Positions 53,052 to 63,970 are shown, numbered from the stretch's first letter. The stretch is 64,000 bases of DNA from Candidatus Caccoplasma merdavium (GCA_018715595.1 DVLI01000011.1:1-64000); one strand, 5' to 3'. Translations and numbers: made by a program. Notes: generated by a model from the letters alone, not told the origin.

Positions 53052-54065
53052 ATGGACAACAAAGTATATACCGCAAAAGATTACAAAAGCGACCAATATG
53101 TGCGTTGGTGCCCCGGGTGTGGCGACCACGCCATCGTAAACACCCTGCAAAAAGCCATGGCCGAGCTGGGCGTTCCCCCGCATGAAATCGCCGTCATTTC
53201 GGGTATCGGCTGCTCCTCGCGCCTGCCCTACTACATGAACACCTACGGCTTCCACACCATTCACGGTCGTGCCGCCGCCATCGCCACCGGAGTGAAAACC
53301 GCCAATCCCGCCCTCACCGTATGGCAGGTCAGCGGCGACGGCGACTGCCTCGCCATCGGCGGAAACCACTTCATACACATTCTACGCCGCAACGTCGATG
53401 TCAACATCTTGCTGCTCAACAACAAAATCTACGGCCTCACCAAGGGACAATACTCCCCCACGAGCGACCGCGGAGCCATAACCAAATCGTCGCCCTACGG
53501 CACCGTCGAAGACCCCTTCATTCCCGCCGAGCTCACCTTCGGTGCCCGCGGACACTTCTTCGCCCGCGCCATCGACGTCGACCTCGAAGTCTCGAAAGAG
53601 TGCATGATAGCCGCCGGCCGCCACAAAGGAGCCGCCGTGGTCGAGATACTCCAAAACTGCGTCATCTTCAACGACAAGATACACAGCTATGTGGCCGACC
53701 GCGAGTTCCGCGCCGACCGCACCATACACCTGCGCCAGGGCGAAAAGATGCTCTTCGGCAAGAACATGGACAAAGGTCTCGTTCTCGACGGCTATAAACT
53801 CAAAGCCGTCACCGTAGGCGAAAACGGCGTCACCCTCGACGACATTCTCACCCACGACGCCACCTCGGCCAACGACATCATGCACCAGATGCTTGCCATG
53901 ATGGACGGCCACGAACTCCCCCTGGCTGTCGGCGTGATACGCGACGTCGAAGCACCGACCTACGAAAAGGAGGTCGAGGCCCAAGTCAATGCCGTGCGCG
54001 CCAAGAATCCCAACAAGACCCTGCGCGACCTGCTCCTCGAAGGCGACACCTGGGAGGTAAAATAA
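53052..54065 (+). CDS. korB: 2-oxoglutarate (2-oxoacid):ferredoxin oxidoreductase, beta subunit
   Basis: The thiamine-pyrophosphate-binding subunit. The 337 residues begin with the Cys pair in RWCPGCGDHAIVN, then GIGCSSRLPYYM, HGRAAAIATG and the TPP motif GDGDCLAIGGNHFIH with LLNNKIYGLTKGQYSPTS. It partners KorA; the operon ends at a strong terminator. Confidence 0.96.
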   Translation: MDNKVYTAKDYKSDQYVRWCPGCGDHAIVNTLQKAMAELGVPPHEIAVISGIGCSSRLPYYMNTYGFHTIHGRAAAIATGVKTANPALTVWQVSGDGDCLAIGGNHFIHILRRNVDVNILLLNNKIYGLTKGQYSPTSDRGAITKSSPYGTVEDPFIPAELTFGARGHFFARAIDVDLEVSKECMIAAGRHKGAAVVEILQNCVIFNDKIHSYVADREFRADRTIHLRQGEKMLFGKNMDKGLVLDGYKLKAVTVGENGVTLDDILTHDATSANDIMHQMLAMMDGHELPLAVGVIRDVEAPTYEKEVEAQVNAVRAKNPNKTLRDLLLEGDTWEVK

Positions 54066-54086
54066 TCGTTCCCCCCTATACATGGC

Positions 54087-54125
54087 GAAGGGCTGCCGAG
54101 TGTCTCGGCAGCCCTTCCTTTTTTA
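54087..54125 (+). terminator. Terminator of korAB
   Basis: A perfect 14-bp stem (54087-54100 with 54104-54117), 3-base loop, then CTTTTTTT. The M16 peptidase gene arrives from the other side. Confidence 0.92.
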
Positions 54126-54177
54126 CCCGTGAAAGAGAACGACCGACGCTCCCTCGCATGACAACCGGAGAGAAACG

Positions 54178-55401
54178 TCATTCATATATCAGCGTGGAAA
54201 GCGCCGATTCATCGAAAATTTCGTTTGCCACCTCACGCAGTTCCTCCGCCGAAACGGCCTCGATGCGGGCAAAGGTTTCTTCGAGAGAATCGTACTTGCC
54301 ATAGTAGAGGAACGCCTTGCCCATGCCCAGCGCCATATTCTCGCTGTTCTCGGTACCCACCGCAATCTGCCCCATGAACTGACGTTTCGCCATGGCCAGT
54401 TGCAAGCCGGTAAGAGGGTGCTCTCGCAGCCGCTGCAACTCCCGCGACAGAAGCGAGAGACAACGGTCGACCTTCGACGGGTCGGTACCGAAATAGACGG
54501 CAAAAACCCCCGTATCGGTATATGTGGTCACCGACGACTCCACCGTATAGACACAACCCGTCTTTTCGCGCAACGCGATATTGAGGCGGCTGTTCATGCC
54601 GGGGCCGCCCAAGAGGTTGTTGAGAAGGAAAAGCGCCGTGCGACGAGGGTCATACATGTCATAAGCCCGGTTACCCACCAAGACATGCGCCTGATGCGTA
54701 TCGAGCGGCACGCGCCTCACAAAAGGCTCATAACGGCCGGGAAGAGCGCGCCGCGACAAAGGAGCACCGGCACCGGCCTCGCCCATGTGGCGCGCAAGCG
54801 TGGCCACCACCCGGGAGAGAGGGAGCTCCCCGCGATAGAAAAAGACCATGTTCGACGGGCGGTAATAGCGCGACAAAAAAGAGAGCCCGTGAGAAGGTCC
54901 GAACGAGAGCAGCGTGTCGCGGTCGCCCAAGATGTTGTGTCCCAAGGGGTGATGGCCGAACAGATAATTCTCGAACTCATCATAAATCAACTCCGAAGGG
55001 GTATCGCGATAAGAGTTGATTTCGTCGAGAATCACCTCCACCTCTTTCTCAACTTCTGACTCGGGAAAACGCGAGTGGAGTATGAGGTCGCTCATCAACT
55101 CGACGGCGCGGGCAAGATGCTCCGACAAGAACACCGAATAGAGGACCGTCTCCTCCTTGGTCGTGTAAGCGTTCAGCTCACCGCCCACCGTCTCCATGCG
55201 ATTGAGAATGTGCCACGATTTGCGCCGCCCGGTCCCCTTGAAAAGCAGATGCTCCACGAAGTGGGCCAATCCGTCCTCGCCTTCGCCCTCGTCGCGCGAA
55301 CCGGCATGTACCGTGAAACCGGCATAAGAGACCTTCGAAGGGACAAACTGGTAAATCATCTGCAACCCGTTGGGCAACATATATGTCGAATAATCGGCCA
55401 T
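54178..55401 (-). CDS. M16-family zinc peptidase
   Basis: A 407-residue pitrilysin-type metallopeptidase. The inverted zinc motif is HFVEH in GLAHFVEHLLFKGTG, with the third ligand Glu in EKEVEVILDEI. A second non-catalytic half (about 200-400) completes the clam-shell fold. The proper start is ATG 55401 (MADYSTYMLPNGLQM), as the family begins near the LPNG motif; the frame runs on to 55470. No signal peptide is present. It is convergent with korB. Confidence 0.93.
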   Translation of the reverse strand: MADYSTYMLPNGLQMIYQFVPSKVSYAGFTVHAGSRDEGEGEDGLAHFVEHLLFKGTGRRKSWHILNRMETVGGELNAYTTKEETVLYSVFLSEHLARAVELMSDLILHSRFPESEVEKEVEVILDEINSYRDTPSELIYDEFENYLFGHHPLGHNILGDRDTLLSFGPSHGLSFLSRYYRPSNMVFFYRGELPLSRVVATLARHMGEAGAGAPLSRRALPGRYEPFVRRVPLDTHQAHVLVGNRAYDMYDPRRTALFLLNNLLGGPGMNSRLNIALREKTGCVYTVESSVTTYTDTGVFAVYFGTDPSKVDRCLSLLSRELQRLREHPLTGLQLAMAKRQFMGQIAVGTENSENMALGMGKAFLYYGKYDSLEETFARIEAVSAEELREVANEIFDESALSTLIYE

Positions 55402-55555
55402 AACAAGAATTTTTACGCGACAAAAATACGACAATAAAACGACGGGGAGAAAAGAAAAGCGCAACGGCACTCAGAAAATCGGGAAAAAGGGAAAAAGATT
55501 CCCCAAAAAATATGTACCTTCGTGAAAATGTTTCACGCAAAGCCCGCCCGAAAAC

Positions 55556-56176
55556 ATGACCTCGCAAGAACGCATGCAGAAAATCCTGCAACAAGAAGCA
55601 ACCGCCATTCTCAATATCCCCCTCGGTGACCCGTACGAGAAGGCCATCGCCCTCATCATCGAACAGGTGCACCGCAAAAAAGGCAAACTCGTGACCAGCG
55701 GCATGGGCAAAGCCGGGCAAATCGCCATGAACATTGCCACGACCTTCTGCTCCACGGGAATTCCCGCCGTGTTTCTCCACCCCAGCGAAGCCCAGCACGG
55801 CGACCTCGGCATCTTGCAGGAAAACGATGTGATGCTGGTCATCTCCAATTCGGGGAAAACCCGGGAGATTCTCGAATTACTCACGCTCGCAAAACGTTTA
55901 AGACCCGAGTTGCAATTCATCGTCATCACCGGGAACGACCGCAGCGAGTTGGCACAAAAAGCCGATGTATGCCTCTTCACCGGAGCACCGGCCGAGGTAT
56001 GCCCCCTCGGTCTCACCCCCACCACCTCGACGACGATGATGACCGTCATCGGCGACATACTCGTGGTGAGCATCATGCAGGAAACCGGGTTCGACGCCAC
56101 CCAATATGCCCTGCGCCACCACGGCGGCTACCTGGGACAACGCTCCCGCGAACAATCGGAACAATCGACCAAATAA
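55556..56176 (+). CDS. SIS-domain sugar-phosphate isomerase, KpsF/KdsD type
   Basis: A 206-residue protein that probably interconverts ribulose-5-phosphate and arabinose-5-phosphate for Kdo synthesis. The SIS domain is SGMGKAGQIAMNIATTFCST, then LHPSEAQHGDLG with the active-site His, ISNSGKTREIL and LGLTPTTSTTMM. The CBS pair of KdsD is absent, as in some Bacteroidales. The PfkB kinase gene follows 19 bases after its stop, so the two may be cotranscribed. Confidence 0.92.
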   Translation: MTSQERMQKILQQEATAILNIPLGDPYEKAIALIIEQVHRKKGKLVTSGMGKAGQIAMNIATTFCSTGIPAVFLHPSEAQHGDLGILQENDVMLVISNSGKTREILELLTLAKRLRPELQFIVITGNDRSELAQKADVCLFTGAPAEVCPLGLTPTTSTTMMTVIGDILVVSIMQETGFDATQYALRHHGGYLGQRSREQSEQSTK

Positions 56177-56195
56177 CCCCCAACACACCCGTCTT

Positions 56196-57134
56196 ATGCG
56201 CAAAATCATCGGTATCGGAGAGACCATTCTCGACATCATTTTCAAAAACGGCCGCCCCACACAAGCCGTGCCGGGCGGTTCCACCTTCAACTCCATGGTC
56301 TCTCTGGGACGCTTGGGACTCCCCGTGCGTTTCATCACCGAAATCGGCAACGACACGGTAGGAAACATCATTCTCGACTTCATGCGCGCCAACGGCCTGT
56401 CGACCGAAAACATCGACCTCTTCGACGACGGATATGCCCAGTCGCCCATCTCCCTGGCATTCCTCAACGAGAACAACGATGCCCGATATGCCTTCTACCA
56501 CAACTTCCCCCAGAAACGGCTCGACTTCGTATGGCCCATCGTCGAGGCCGACGACCTGGTGATCTTCGGCTCCTATTTTGCCGTGGACCCTCTGTTGCGG
56601 GACAAGATACAGGAATTCATCTCCTACGCCCACGAGCAGAAAGCCATTATCTACTACGACGTCAACTTCCGCAAGTCACATGCCCATGAAGCCATGCGCA
56701 TCATGCCGGCCTTCATCGAGAACCTCGAATATGCCGACATCGTGCGCGGCTCGGCCGAAGACTTCGAGATACTCCTCCATGAGAACGACCCCGAAAAACT
56801 CTACCGCCGGCGCATCGTCTTCGACACCCCCAATTTCATCTTCACCGACGGAGGAAACGGCGTCGACGTTTTCTGCCTGGACGGGCATCGCCATCTCGAC
56901 ACGCCGCCTATAAAAACAGTCAGCACCATAGGCGCCGGAGATAATTTTAACGCAGGTATACTTTTCGCCCTGTGGCACAACAACATCACCCGGGAAGAGC
57001 TTCCGACACTGCCCATCGACCGCTGGGAAGAGGTCGCAAAGCACGGAATCGCCTTTGCATCAGAAGTTTGCCAATCATTCGACAACTACATTTCCACCTC
57101 TTTTGCCGCCCGTTACAAAGAGACAGACCATTAA
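56196..57134 (+). CDS. PfkB-family carbohydrate kinase
   Basis: A 312-residue sugar kinase of the ribokinase/PfkB family. The first signature GGSTFNSMVSLGRLGLPVRFI contains the sugar-binding G-G; the second is TIGAGDNFNAGI with the catalytic Asp. ATG 56196 follows the SIS gene by 19 bases; the longer frame runs through that gene. Substrate unknown; fructose or ribose are typical. Confidence 0.92.
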   Translation: MRKIIGIGETILDIIFKNGRPTQAVPGGSTFNSMVSLGRLGLPVRFITEIGNDTVGNIILDFMRANGLSTENIDLFDDGYAQSPISLAFLNENNDARYAFYHNFPQKRLDFVWPIVEADDLVIFGSYFAVDPLLRDKIQEFISYAHEQKAIIYYDVNFRKSHAHEAMRIMPAFIENLEYADIVRGSAEDFEILLHENDPEKLYRRRIVFDTPNFIFTDGGNGVDVFCLDGHRHLDTPPIKTVSTIGAGDNFNAGILFALWHNNITREELPTLPIDRWEEVAKHGIAFASEVCQSFDNYISTSFAARYKETDH

Positions 57135-57205
57135 AATCCATTTTTTATCCGGTATTAATAATCATTAAAGGAATTAAAGTTTCAGTTTCCCTCTATATAT
57201 TTGGT

Positions 57206-57213
57206 TATCTTTG
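57206..57213 (+). promoter_or_regulatory. -7 box TATCTTTG before the phosphatase-like lipoprotein gene
   Basis: It matches TAnnTTTG and lies 23 bases before ATG 57237. The longer in-frame start at 57201 is therefore not used. Confidence 0.6.
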
Positions 57214-57236
57214 TCTTAACAGAACCGGATTCCCAC

Positions 57237-58301
57237 ATGGCGAAACTCACATCGAAATGTCTTTTGGCACTCCTGCTCGTTTTGGTATCCTGCACACCAA
57301 AACTCACTGATATAGAGGCAATTTGCGAAAACACCAACGATTCGTGCTATATCATCAAGTGGGAAGTATGGCCCGAAAGTCACGGACATGTGAAGATTTA
57401 TGCATCGACCAGCCCCAAAACATTCGACCTCAAAAGCGAACCCGTTGCCCGATGCAAGATTTCCGATAAAATCTGCCACATCACCTTTGACAAAGCCGTT
57501 GACACACGGTATTATTTCCTGCTGCAATTCAACAAGAAAGACCATTACGTCGTTGCCACACGCGCTCCCCACATCGAAAACGTCAACAACCTAAGAGACT
57601 TGGGAGGCTACGAAAGCAGCCACAAGAACGCCGTGAAATGGGGCTACCTGTTCCGCTCGGGTTGCATGCAAGACATCGACAGCACCGGCATCAAAAAAAT
57701 CAACAGCCTCGGCATCGGCACCCTCATCGATTTCTCCGACCACTCCCGGCATGCAGCACTCGACCCGGAACTGAAAATCGGGCAAATACGGCATCTGCCC
57801 ATCAACCTCATCACGACAAGCCACATCTATGACCGGCTGAAAAACGAGACCCTGCGACGCGGCGACGCCAACATCTTCCTGCAAGACCTCTTCATCGCCC
57901 TCATCGACTCGGGCGCCCCCCTCTATCGGGAAATGTTCGACATACTTCTCGACGAGAACAACTATCCCGTCATACTCAGCGACAAATTCGGAAAAGATTA
58001 TGTGGGCTTTGCCAGCGCCCTCGTGCTCGCAGCCCTCGATATACCCGAGGAGACCATCTACCAAGACTTCACCCTGAGCAACCAATACCTCGACCGGCGC
58101 GCCATCTCATTTGACTGCGCCGAGAGCTCGACCGACACCCAAGAAGCGGCCACGGCGCTCATGACCGTACGCAAACGCCAGCTTTTCTGCGCCATACGCC
58201 GCATCAAAAACCGCTACGAAAGCCTCCAAGGGTACCTCGAAAAAGAGATGGGCCTCACCCCCGAGAAGCGGAAAACACTGCAAGACATACTCCTTTACTG
58301 A
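57237..58301 (+). CDS. Tyrosine-phosphatase-like lipoprotein without catalytic residues
   Basis: A 354-residue lipoprotein: signal peptide LLALLLVLVSC with the lipidated Cys near residue 19. The rest follows the Y_phosphatase3 pattern: NVNNLRDLGGYES, WGYLFRSGCM, GIGTLIDFSDHSRHA. At the P-loop, where active enzymes have H-C-x-x-G-K-D-R-T-G, this has S-D-K-F-G-K-D-Y-V-G (LSDKFGKDYVGFASALVLAA). Both the nucleophile Cys and the Arg are gone, so catalysis by the known mechanism is ruled out. It has its own promoter. Confidence 0.88.
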   Translation: MAKLTSKCLLALLLVLVSCTPKLTDIEAICENTNDSCYIIKWEVWPESHGHVKIYASTSPKTFDLKSEPVARCKISDKICHITFDKAVDTRYYFLLQFNKKDHYVVATRAPHIENVNNLRDLGGYESSHKNAVKWGYLFRSGCMQDIDSTGIKKINSLGIGTLIDFSDHSRHAALDPELKIGQIRHLPINLITTSHIYDRLKNETLRRGDANIFLQDLFIALIDSGAPLYREMFDILLDENNYPVILSDKFGKDYVGFASALVLAALDIPEETIYQDFTLSNQYLDRRAISFDCAESSTDTQEAATALMTVRKRQLFCAIRRIKNRYESLQGYLEKEMGLTPEKRKTLQDILLY

Positions 58302-58365
58302 ACCTCCCGCCGCCAAGCCCCGCCGAAATATCAGGGCACATGGCCCAAATACCGAAATTATCCCT

Positions 58366-58373
58366 TACCTTTG
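58366..58373 (+). promoter_or_regulatory. -7 box TACCTTTG of the DEAD-box gene, long leader
   Basis: It matches TAnnTTTG and lies 116 bases before ATG 58490, implying a leader of about 105-110 bases. The leader might carry regulation, but no known RNA element was recognised. Confidence 0.5.
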
Positions 58374-58489
58374 CCGGCAAATCTTTTCCAACGGCCTGTC
58401 TCGCCTCGATTTCTTGCCGCACCTCCCGCAAAAATCGCCCAGCAGCTACGCGAAGAGAAATCATTCATTGCACTAATTACGCCACACAC

Positions 58490-60274
58490 ATGAAGACTTT
58501 CGAAGAATTGGGCATTTGCCCCGAAATTCTCAAAGCCATTACCGAGCTCGGATATGAACAGCCCATGCCCGTGCAAGAAGAGGTCATACCGCTCCTGCTC
58601 AACGAGAAAACCGACATCGTAGCCCTCGCCCAAACAGGCACCGGCAAGACAGCCGCCTTCGGGCTGCCCATCATACAGAAGACCGACCTCTCGACCCTCT
58701 CGACCCAGACCCTCATTCTCAGCCCCACCCGCGAGCTCTGCCTGCAAATCGCCGGCGACCTCAACGACTACTCGGCCCACATCGAGGGGCTGAAAGTGCT
58801 CCCCGTCTACGGAGGTTCGAGCATCGAGAGCCAGATACGCACCCTGAAAAAAGGCGTGCACATCATCGTCGCCACCCCCGGTCGCCTCATCGACCTCATC
58901 AACCGCGGCATGGTGCACCTCGACCAGGTGCGCACCGTCATCATGGACGAAGCCGACGAGATGCTCGACATGGGATTTACCGACAGCATCAACGAGATAC
59001 TCTCCCAAGTACCCGAAGAGCGCCAAATGCTGCTCTTCTCGGCCACCATGCCCGCCGACATCGCCCGCATCGCCCAGCAATACATGCACGCCCCCCGCGA
59101 AATAGTCATCGGCAGCAAAAACGAAGGCGCCGAAAACGTCAAACACGTCTATTACCTCGTCCACGCCAAAGACAAATACCTCGCACTGAAACGCATTGCC
59201 GACTACTACCCCAACATCTACGGCATCATCTTCTGCCGCACCCGCCTCGAAACCCAGGAAATCGCCGACGCCCTCATCAAGGACGGCTACAACGCCGACT
59301 CCCTGCACGGCGACCTCTCGCAACAACAACGCGACGCGGTGATGCAGAAGTTCCGCCTGCACAACCTGCAACTGCTCGTCGCCACCGACGTCGCCGCCCG
59401 GGGACTCGATGTCGACAACCTCACCCATGTCATCAACTACGGCCTGCCCGAAGACATCGAGACCTACACCCACCGCAGCGGACGCACCGGCCGGGCCGGC
59501 AAGACAGGCACCTCCATCGCCATCATACATGTGAAAGAGAAACGCCGCATGCGCGACATCGAACGCATCATCGGCAAAAAATTCGAAAAAGGCACCATAC
59601 CCACCGGGAAACAGATTTGCGAAAAACAACTCTACAACCTCATCGACCGCATCGAGAAAGTAAAAGTCAATGAAGAAGAGATTGCCACCTACCTGCCCGT
59701 CACCCTCAAACGGCTCTCGTGGCTCTCGACCGAAGACCTCGTGAAACGAGTCGTCTCGCTCGAATTCAACCGTCTCATCGACTATTATGCCGATGCCGAC
59801 GAACTCGACATACCCGACGACAACACGCCCCGCGAAGCGAAAACCAAAGAACGCACGCACAGCCGCAACCGGCAGGCCACCCCGGGATTCACCCGCCTGC
59901 GCATCAACCTGGGCAAAGCCGACGGCTTCTATCCCAACACGCTCATCGACATGATCAACCGCAACGTGCCCGGCCGGGTGGCCATCGGGAAAATCGACAT
60001 TCTCCCCGACTTCGCCCGCTTCGAAATCGAAGAAAAAGAGTCACATCGCACCCTGGCCATGCTCAAAAACCTCAACTTTTTCGGCAAACGGGTGCAAGTA
60101 TCCCTCGACTCCGCCACCGGCAAAGACGAGCAGGAAAATGTCGAGAAAACGCGCATTCATCGAAAAAAAAGCGAACACGAACCTTCCCGGCCCCGCCGCA
60201 AAGGCTATGCCTTCGACGAGAGAAAAGGAAAAAGCCACAACTATTCAGGAAAGAAAGCGCACAAAAATAAGTAA
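58490..60274 (+). CDS. DEAD-box RNA helicase with DbpA-like RNA-binding domain
   Basis: A 594-residue RNA helicase of the CsdA/DeaD type, acting in ribosome assembly and RNA decay, often at low temperature. Motifs are all present: Q motif near YEQPMPVQEEVIP, Walker A AQTGTGKTAA, DEAD in VIMDEADEML, SAT in LFSATMP, ATDVAARGLDV and HRSGRTGRAG. A DbpA-type RNA-binding domain is at about 460-540 (GFTRLRINLGKADGFYPNTL), and the end is a basic tail. ATG 58490 begins the family start MKTFEELG. Confidence 0.95.
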   Translation: MKTFEELGICPEILKAITELGYEQPMPVQEEVIPLLLNEKTDIVALAQTGTGKTAAFGLPIIQKTDLSTLSTQTLILSPTRELCLQIAGDLNDYSAHIEGLKVLPVYGGSSIESQIRTLKKGVHIIVATPGRLIDLINRGMVHLDQVRTVIMDEADEMLDMGFTDSINEILSQVPEERQMLLFSATMPADIARIAQQYMHAPREIVIGSKNEGAENVKHVYYLVHAKDKYLALKRIADYYPNIYGIIFCRTRLETQEIADALIKDGYNADSLHGDLSQQQRDAVMQKFRLHNLQLLVATDVAARGLDVDNLTHVINYGLPEDIETYTHRSGRTGRAGKTGTSIAIIHVKEKRRMRDIERIIGKKFEKGTIPTGKQICEKQLYNLIDRIEKVKVNEEEIATYLPVTLKRLSWLSTEDLVKRVVSLEFNRLIDYYADADELDIPDDNTPREAKTKERTHSRNRQATPGFTRLRINLGKADGFYPNTLIDMINRNVPGRVAIGKIDILPDFARFEIEEKESHRTLAMLKNLNFFGKRVQVSLDSATGKDEQENVEKTRIHRKKSEHEPSRPRRKGYAFDERKGKSHNYSGKKAHKNK

Positions 60275-60304
60275 TTAAGTCTATCGGGGCAGTGAAATAT
60301 TTTG

Positions 60305-60312
60305 TACTTTTG
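60305..60312 (+). promoter_or_regulatory. -7 box TACTTTTG of the GH3-like gene
   Basis: It matches TAnnTTTG and lies 20 bases before ATG 60333. Confidence 0.55.
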
Positions 60313-60332
60313 TTTCACTAAAAAAGAAGCAT

Positions 60333-61841
60333 ATGCGATCACCTTCGATATTCAATCTTTACTTCGTTCGCAGGCAGCACGCCCACGACCGCTACGCGGT
60401 TGCCGGCGATACCATACAGAAGGAGCAACTGCACTACCTGTTGCACTCGGCACGAAACACCGAAATCGGCAAACGCTACGATTTCGCCGGCATGAAAAGT
60501 TATGCCGACTTCGCCTCTCGCCTCCCCGTCATCGACTACGAGGGCCTGAAACCCTACGTCGACCGCATGCTCCACGGCGAGAACAACCTGATATGGCCCT
60601 CGCGGATAAAATGGTTTGCCAAGTCGTCGGGCACCACCAACGACAAGAGCAAATTCATTCCCGTAAGCGATGAATGTCTCAAACGGTGCCACTACCAGGG
60701 AGGATTCGACGTCGTAGCAACCTACTTCCGCAACTACCCCCACAACAAGCTCTTCTTCGGGAAAAGCCTCATCTTGGGCGGCAGCCACGCCATCAACCCC
60801 CTGTCGCCGGGCATCTCCTGCGGCGACCTCTCGGCCATACTGCTGCAAAACACCAGCACGCTGGTCAACTGCATGCGTGCCCCCAAACTCAAAATCGCCC
60901 TCATGAGCGAATGGGAAGCCAAGATAAAAGCCATCGTCAAAGACACGATGCACCGCAATATCGTGAGCCTCTCGGGCGTACCATCGTGGATGATGACCCT
61001 CATCAAGCAAATCTTGCTGGAAAAAGGCGTCCAAAACCTCACCGAAGTATGGCCCAACCTCGAAGTCTTTTTCCACGGAGGCATCAGTTTCGAGCCCTAC
61101 CGGCAATACTACAAAGAGCTGATACCCACAGACGCCATGCACTATGTCGAGACCTACAACGCCTCCGAAGGATTCTTCGGCATACAGAACGACCCCGCCC
61201 GACACGACATGCTGCTCATGCTCGACCTGGGCGTGTTCTTCGAATTTATCCCTTTGAACGAACTCGAAAAAGAAAATCCCCGCATACTCCCGTTGTGGGA
61301 AATCGAAGAGGGCGGCAACTATGCCCTCGTCATCTCATCGACCAACGGCCTGTGGCGGTACATCATCGGCGACACGGTAAAAATCACCTCGACACGCCCG
61401 GTAAAATTCACCATCTCGGGACGCACCAAACACTTCATCAACGCATTCGGCGAAGAGTTGATGGTCGCCAACGCCGAAAAAGGAATGGCAAAAGCCTGCG
61501 AGATGACCGGCAGCAAAGTACTCAATTACAGCGCCGCCCCGGTATTCATGTCAGACAAGAGCCGCGGACACCACCAGTGGCTCATCGAGTTTGAAAAGGC
61601 TCCCGCCGACCTCGAAGCCTTCGCCGACATACTCGACAAGGCCCTGCAAGAGGTAAACTCGGACTACGAAGCCAAACGCTACAAAGGCATCTTCCTCGAC
61701 CGCCTCGAAATCGTCAAAGCAAGACCCCACCTCTTCGACGACTGGTTGCGCGAAAAAGGAAAGCTGGGCGGACAACACAAGATACCCCGCCTGAGCAACA
61801 CCCGCGACCTCATCGAAAGCATGTTGAAAATGAATCATTAA
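60333..61841 (+). CDS. GH3-family acyl-adenylate enzyme
   Basis: A 502-residue member of the GH3 auxin-responsive promoter family, which in plants conjugates amino acids to small acids through an adenylate. The nucleotide motif [15 protein letters not shown] and the ASEGFFGIQ region, then [22 protein letters not shown], are typical. Bacteroidota carry this family; the substrate is not known. metG follows after 28 bases, so they probably form an operon. Confidence 0.92.
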   Translation: MRSPSIFNLYFVRRQHAHDRYAVAGDTIQKEQLHYLLHSARNTEIGKRYDFAGMKSYADFASRLPVIDYEGLKPYVDRMLHGENNLIWPSRIKWFAKSSGTTNDKSKFIPVSDECLKRCHYQGGFDVVATYFRNYPHNKLFFGKSLILGGSHAINPLSPGISCGDLSAILLQNTSTLVNCMRAPKLKIALMSEWEAKIKAIVKDTMHRNIVSLSGVPSWMMTLIKQILLEKGVQNLTEVWPNLEVFFHGGISFEPYRQYYKELIPTDAMHYVETYNASEGFFGIQNDPARHDMLLMLDLGVFFEFIPLNELEKENPRILPLWEIEEGGNYALVISSTNGLWRYIIGDTVKITSTRPVKFTISGRTKHFINAFGEELMVANAEKGMAKACEMTGSKVLNYSAAPVFMSDKSRGHHQWLIEFEKAPADLEAFADILDKALQEVNSDYEAKRYKGIFLDRLEIVKARPHLFDDWLREKGKLGGQHKIPRLSNTRDLIESMLKMNH

Positions 61842-61869
61842 CCCTTTCCACCATAAGACCCTATTGCCA

Positions 61870-63909
61870 ATGGAAAAAAATTACAAACGAATACTCGTCA
61901 CTACGGCATTACCTTATGCCAACGGCCCGGTACACATCGGACACCTGGCCGGCGTGTATGTACCCGCCGACATCTATACCCGCTACCAACGGCTCAAAGG
62001 CCGCGACGTCATTCTCATCGGAGGCTCCGACGAGCACGGCGTGCCCATCACCCTCAAAGCCCGCAAAGAAGGCGTTACGCCCCAAGATATAGTAGACCGT
62101 TACCACAACATCATCAAAAAATCGTTCGAGGAATTTGGCATCTCCTTCGACATCTATTCACGCACGACATCGGACATTCACGAGAAAATGGCGTCGGACT
62201 TCTTCCGCACCCTCTACGACAAAGGCGTCTTCATCGAGAAAGAGAGCGAACAATATTACGACGAAGAGGCCGGACAGTTCCTCGCCGACCGCTACATCAC
62301 CGGCACCTGCCCCCACTGCAAGAACGAACATGCCTACGGCGACCAATGCGAAGCCTGCGGCACATCGCTCAATGCCACCGACCTCATCAACCCCAAGTCG
62401 ACCATCAGCGGAAGCCGTCCCGTGCTGCGCAAGACCAAACACTGGTACCTCCCCCTCGACCGTTACGAGGGCTTCCTGCGGGAATGGATTCTCGAAGGCC
62501 ACAAAGAGTGGAAACCCAACGTCTACGGACAATGCAAGTCGTGGCTCGACATGGGCCTGCAACCCCGCGCCGTGAGCCGTGACCTCGACTGGGGCGTACC
62601 CGTACCCGTCGAAGGAGCCGAAGGCAAAGTGCTCTATGTGTGGTTCGACGCCCCCATCGGATACATCTCCAACACCAAAGAACTGCTGCCCGACACCTGG
62701 GAACGCTACTGGAAAGACCCCGAAACCAAACTCGTGCATTTCATCGGGAAAGACAACATCGTGTTCCACTGCATCGTATTCCCCGTCATGCTCAAAGCCG
62801 AAGGCAGCTATATCCTGCCCGAAAACGTGCCGGCCAACGAATTCCTCAACCTCGAAGGCGACAAGATTTCGACCTCGCGCAACTGGGCCGTGTGGTTGCA
62901 CGAATACCTCGAAGAGTTCCCCGGCAAACAGGACGTGCTGCGTTACGTCCTCACGGCCAACGCCCCCGAGACCAAAGACAACGACTTCACCTGGAAAGAC
63001 TTCCAGGCCCGCAACAACAACGAGCTCGTGGCCATACTGGGTAACTTCATCAACCGCTCCCTGGTGCTCACCCACAAATATTTCGAAGGGAAAGTACCCG
63101 CCTGCGGAGAACTCACCGACTATGACCGCGACACGCTGCGCGAATTTTCCGACGTGAAGGCCCGCCTCGAAAGCAGCATCGAAAACTACCGCTTCCGCGA
63201 CGCGCTGAAAGAGGCCATGAACCTCGCCCGCATCGGCAACAAATACCTCGCCGATACCGAGCCTTGGAAACTCGCCAAGAGCGACATGCCCCGTGTGGCA
63301 ACGATACTCAATCTCGCCTTGCAAATCTCGGCCAACCTGGCCATCGCCTTCGAGCCCTTCCTGCCCTTCTCGGCCGCCAAGATACGCACGATGCTGGGAT
63401 TGTCGACCATCGACTGGGACATGCTGGGACACACCGACATTCTTGCCGTCGGCACCCAACTGGCACAACCCGAGCTGCTCTTCGAGAAAATCGACGACAG
63501 CGTCATCGACGCCCAAATCAAAAAACTTCACGACACCAAAATCGCCAACGAAAAGGCCAACCATGTGACCGAACCCATCGCCCCGACCATCGAATTCGAC
63601 GACTTCACCAAACTCGACATTCGCGTGGGCAAGGTGCTCGAATGCCAAAAGGTTCCCAAAGCCGACAAGCTCCTGCAATTCAAAATCGACGACGGACTGG
63701 GTGGCCGCACCATCGTATCGGGCATCGCCAAGCATTACCGTCCCGAGGAACTCGTGGGCAAACAGGTGTGCTTCATCGCCAACCTCGCCCCCCGCAAGCT
63801 CAAAGGCATCGAGTCGCAGGGTATGATACTCTCGGCCGAAGATGCCGACGGCCGCCTCGTGGTCATCACACCGCAAGACGACGTAACGGCCGGTTCGTGC
63901 GTAAAATAA
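61870..63909 (+). CDS. metG: Methionyl-tRNA synthetase
   Basis: It charges tRNA-Met. The 679 residues hold the HIGH-type motif [14 protein letters not shown], the zinc cluster CPHCKN ... CEACG, the KMSKS-type motif [11 protein letters not shown] and the C-terminal tRNA-binding domain ([20 protein letters not shown]). ATG 61870 is preferred to the TTG at 61864. It ends at a strong terminator. Confidence 0.98.
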   Translation: MEKNYKRILVTTALPYANGPVHIGHLAGVYVPADIYTRYQRLKGRDVILIGGSDEHGVPITLKARKEGVTPQDIVDRYHNIIKKSFEEFGISFDIYSRTTSDIHEKMASDFFRTLYDKGVFIEKESEQYYDEEAGQFLADRYITGTCPHCKNEHAYGDQCEACGTSLNATDLINPKSTISGSRPVLRKTKHWYLPLDRYEGFLREWILEGHKEWKPNVYGQCKSWLDMGLQPRAVSRDLDWGVPVPVEGAEGKVLYVWFDAPIGYISNTKELLPDTWERYWKDPETKLVHFIGKDNIVFHCIVFPVMLKAEGSYILPENVPANEFLNLEGDKISTSRNWAVWLHEYLEEFPGKQDVLRYVLTANAPETKDNDFTWKDFQARNNNELVAILGNFINRSLVLTHKYFEGKVPACGELTDYDRDTLREFSDVKARLESSIENYRFRDALKEAMNLARIGNKYLADTEPWKLAKSDMPRVATILNLALQISANLAIAFEPFLPFSAAKIRTMLGLSTIDWDMLGHTDILAVGTQLAQPELLFEKIDDSVIDAQIKKLHDTKIANEKANHVTEPIAPTIEFDDFTKLDIRVGKVLECQKVPKADKLLQFKIDDGLGGRTIVSGIAKHYRPEELVGKQVCFIANLAPRKLKGIESQGMILSAEDADGRLVVITPQDDVTAGSCVK

Positions 63910-63925
63910 CCCCCATCAATCAGTC

Positions 63926-63960
63926 CCACCCCGGCCCCCGCTGCCGGGGTGGACTTTTTT
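63926..63960 (+). terminator. Terminator of metG
   Basis: CCACCCCGGC (63926-63935) pairs with 63943-63952 and is followed by ACTTTTTT. Confidence 0.9.
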
Positions 63961-63970
63961 CCCGACGCCC

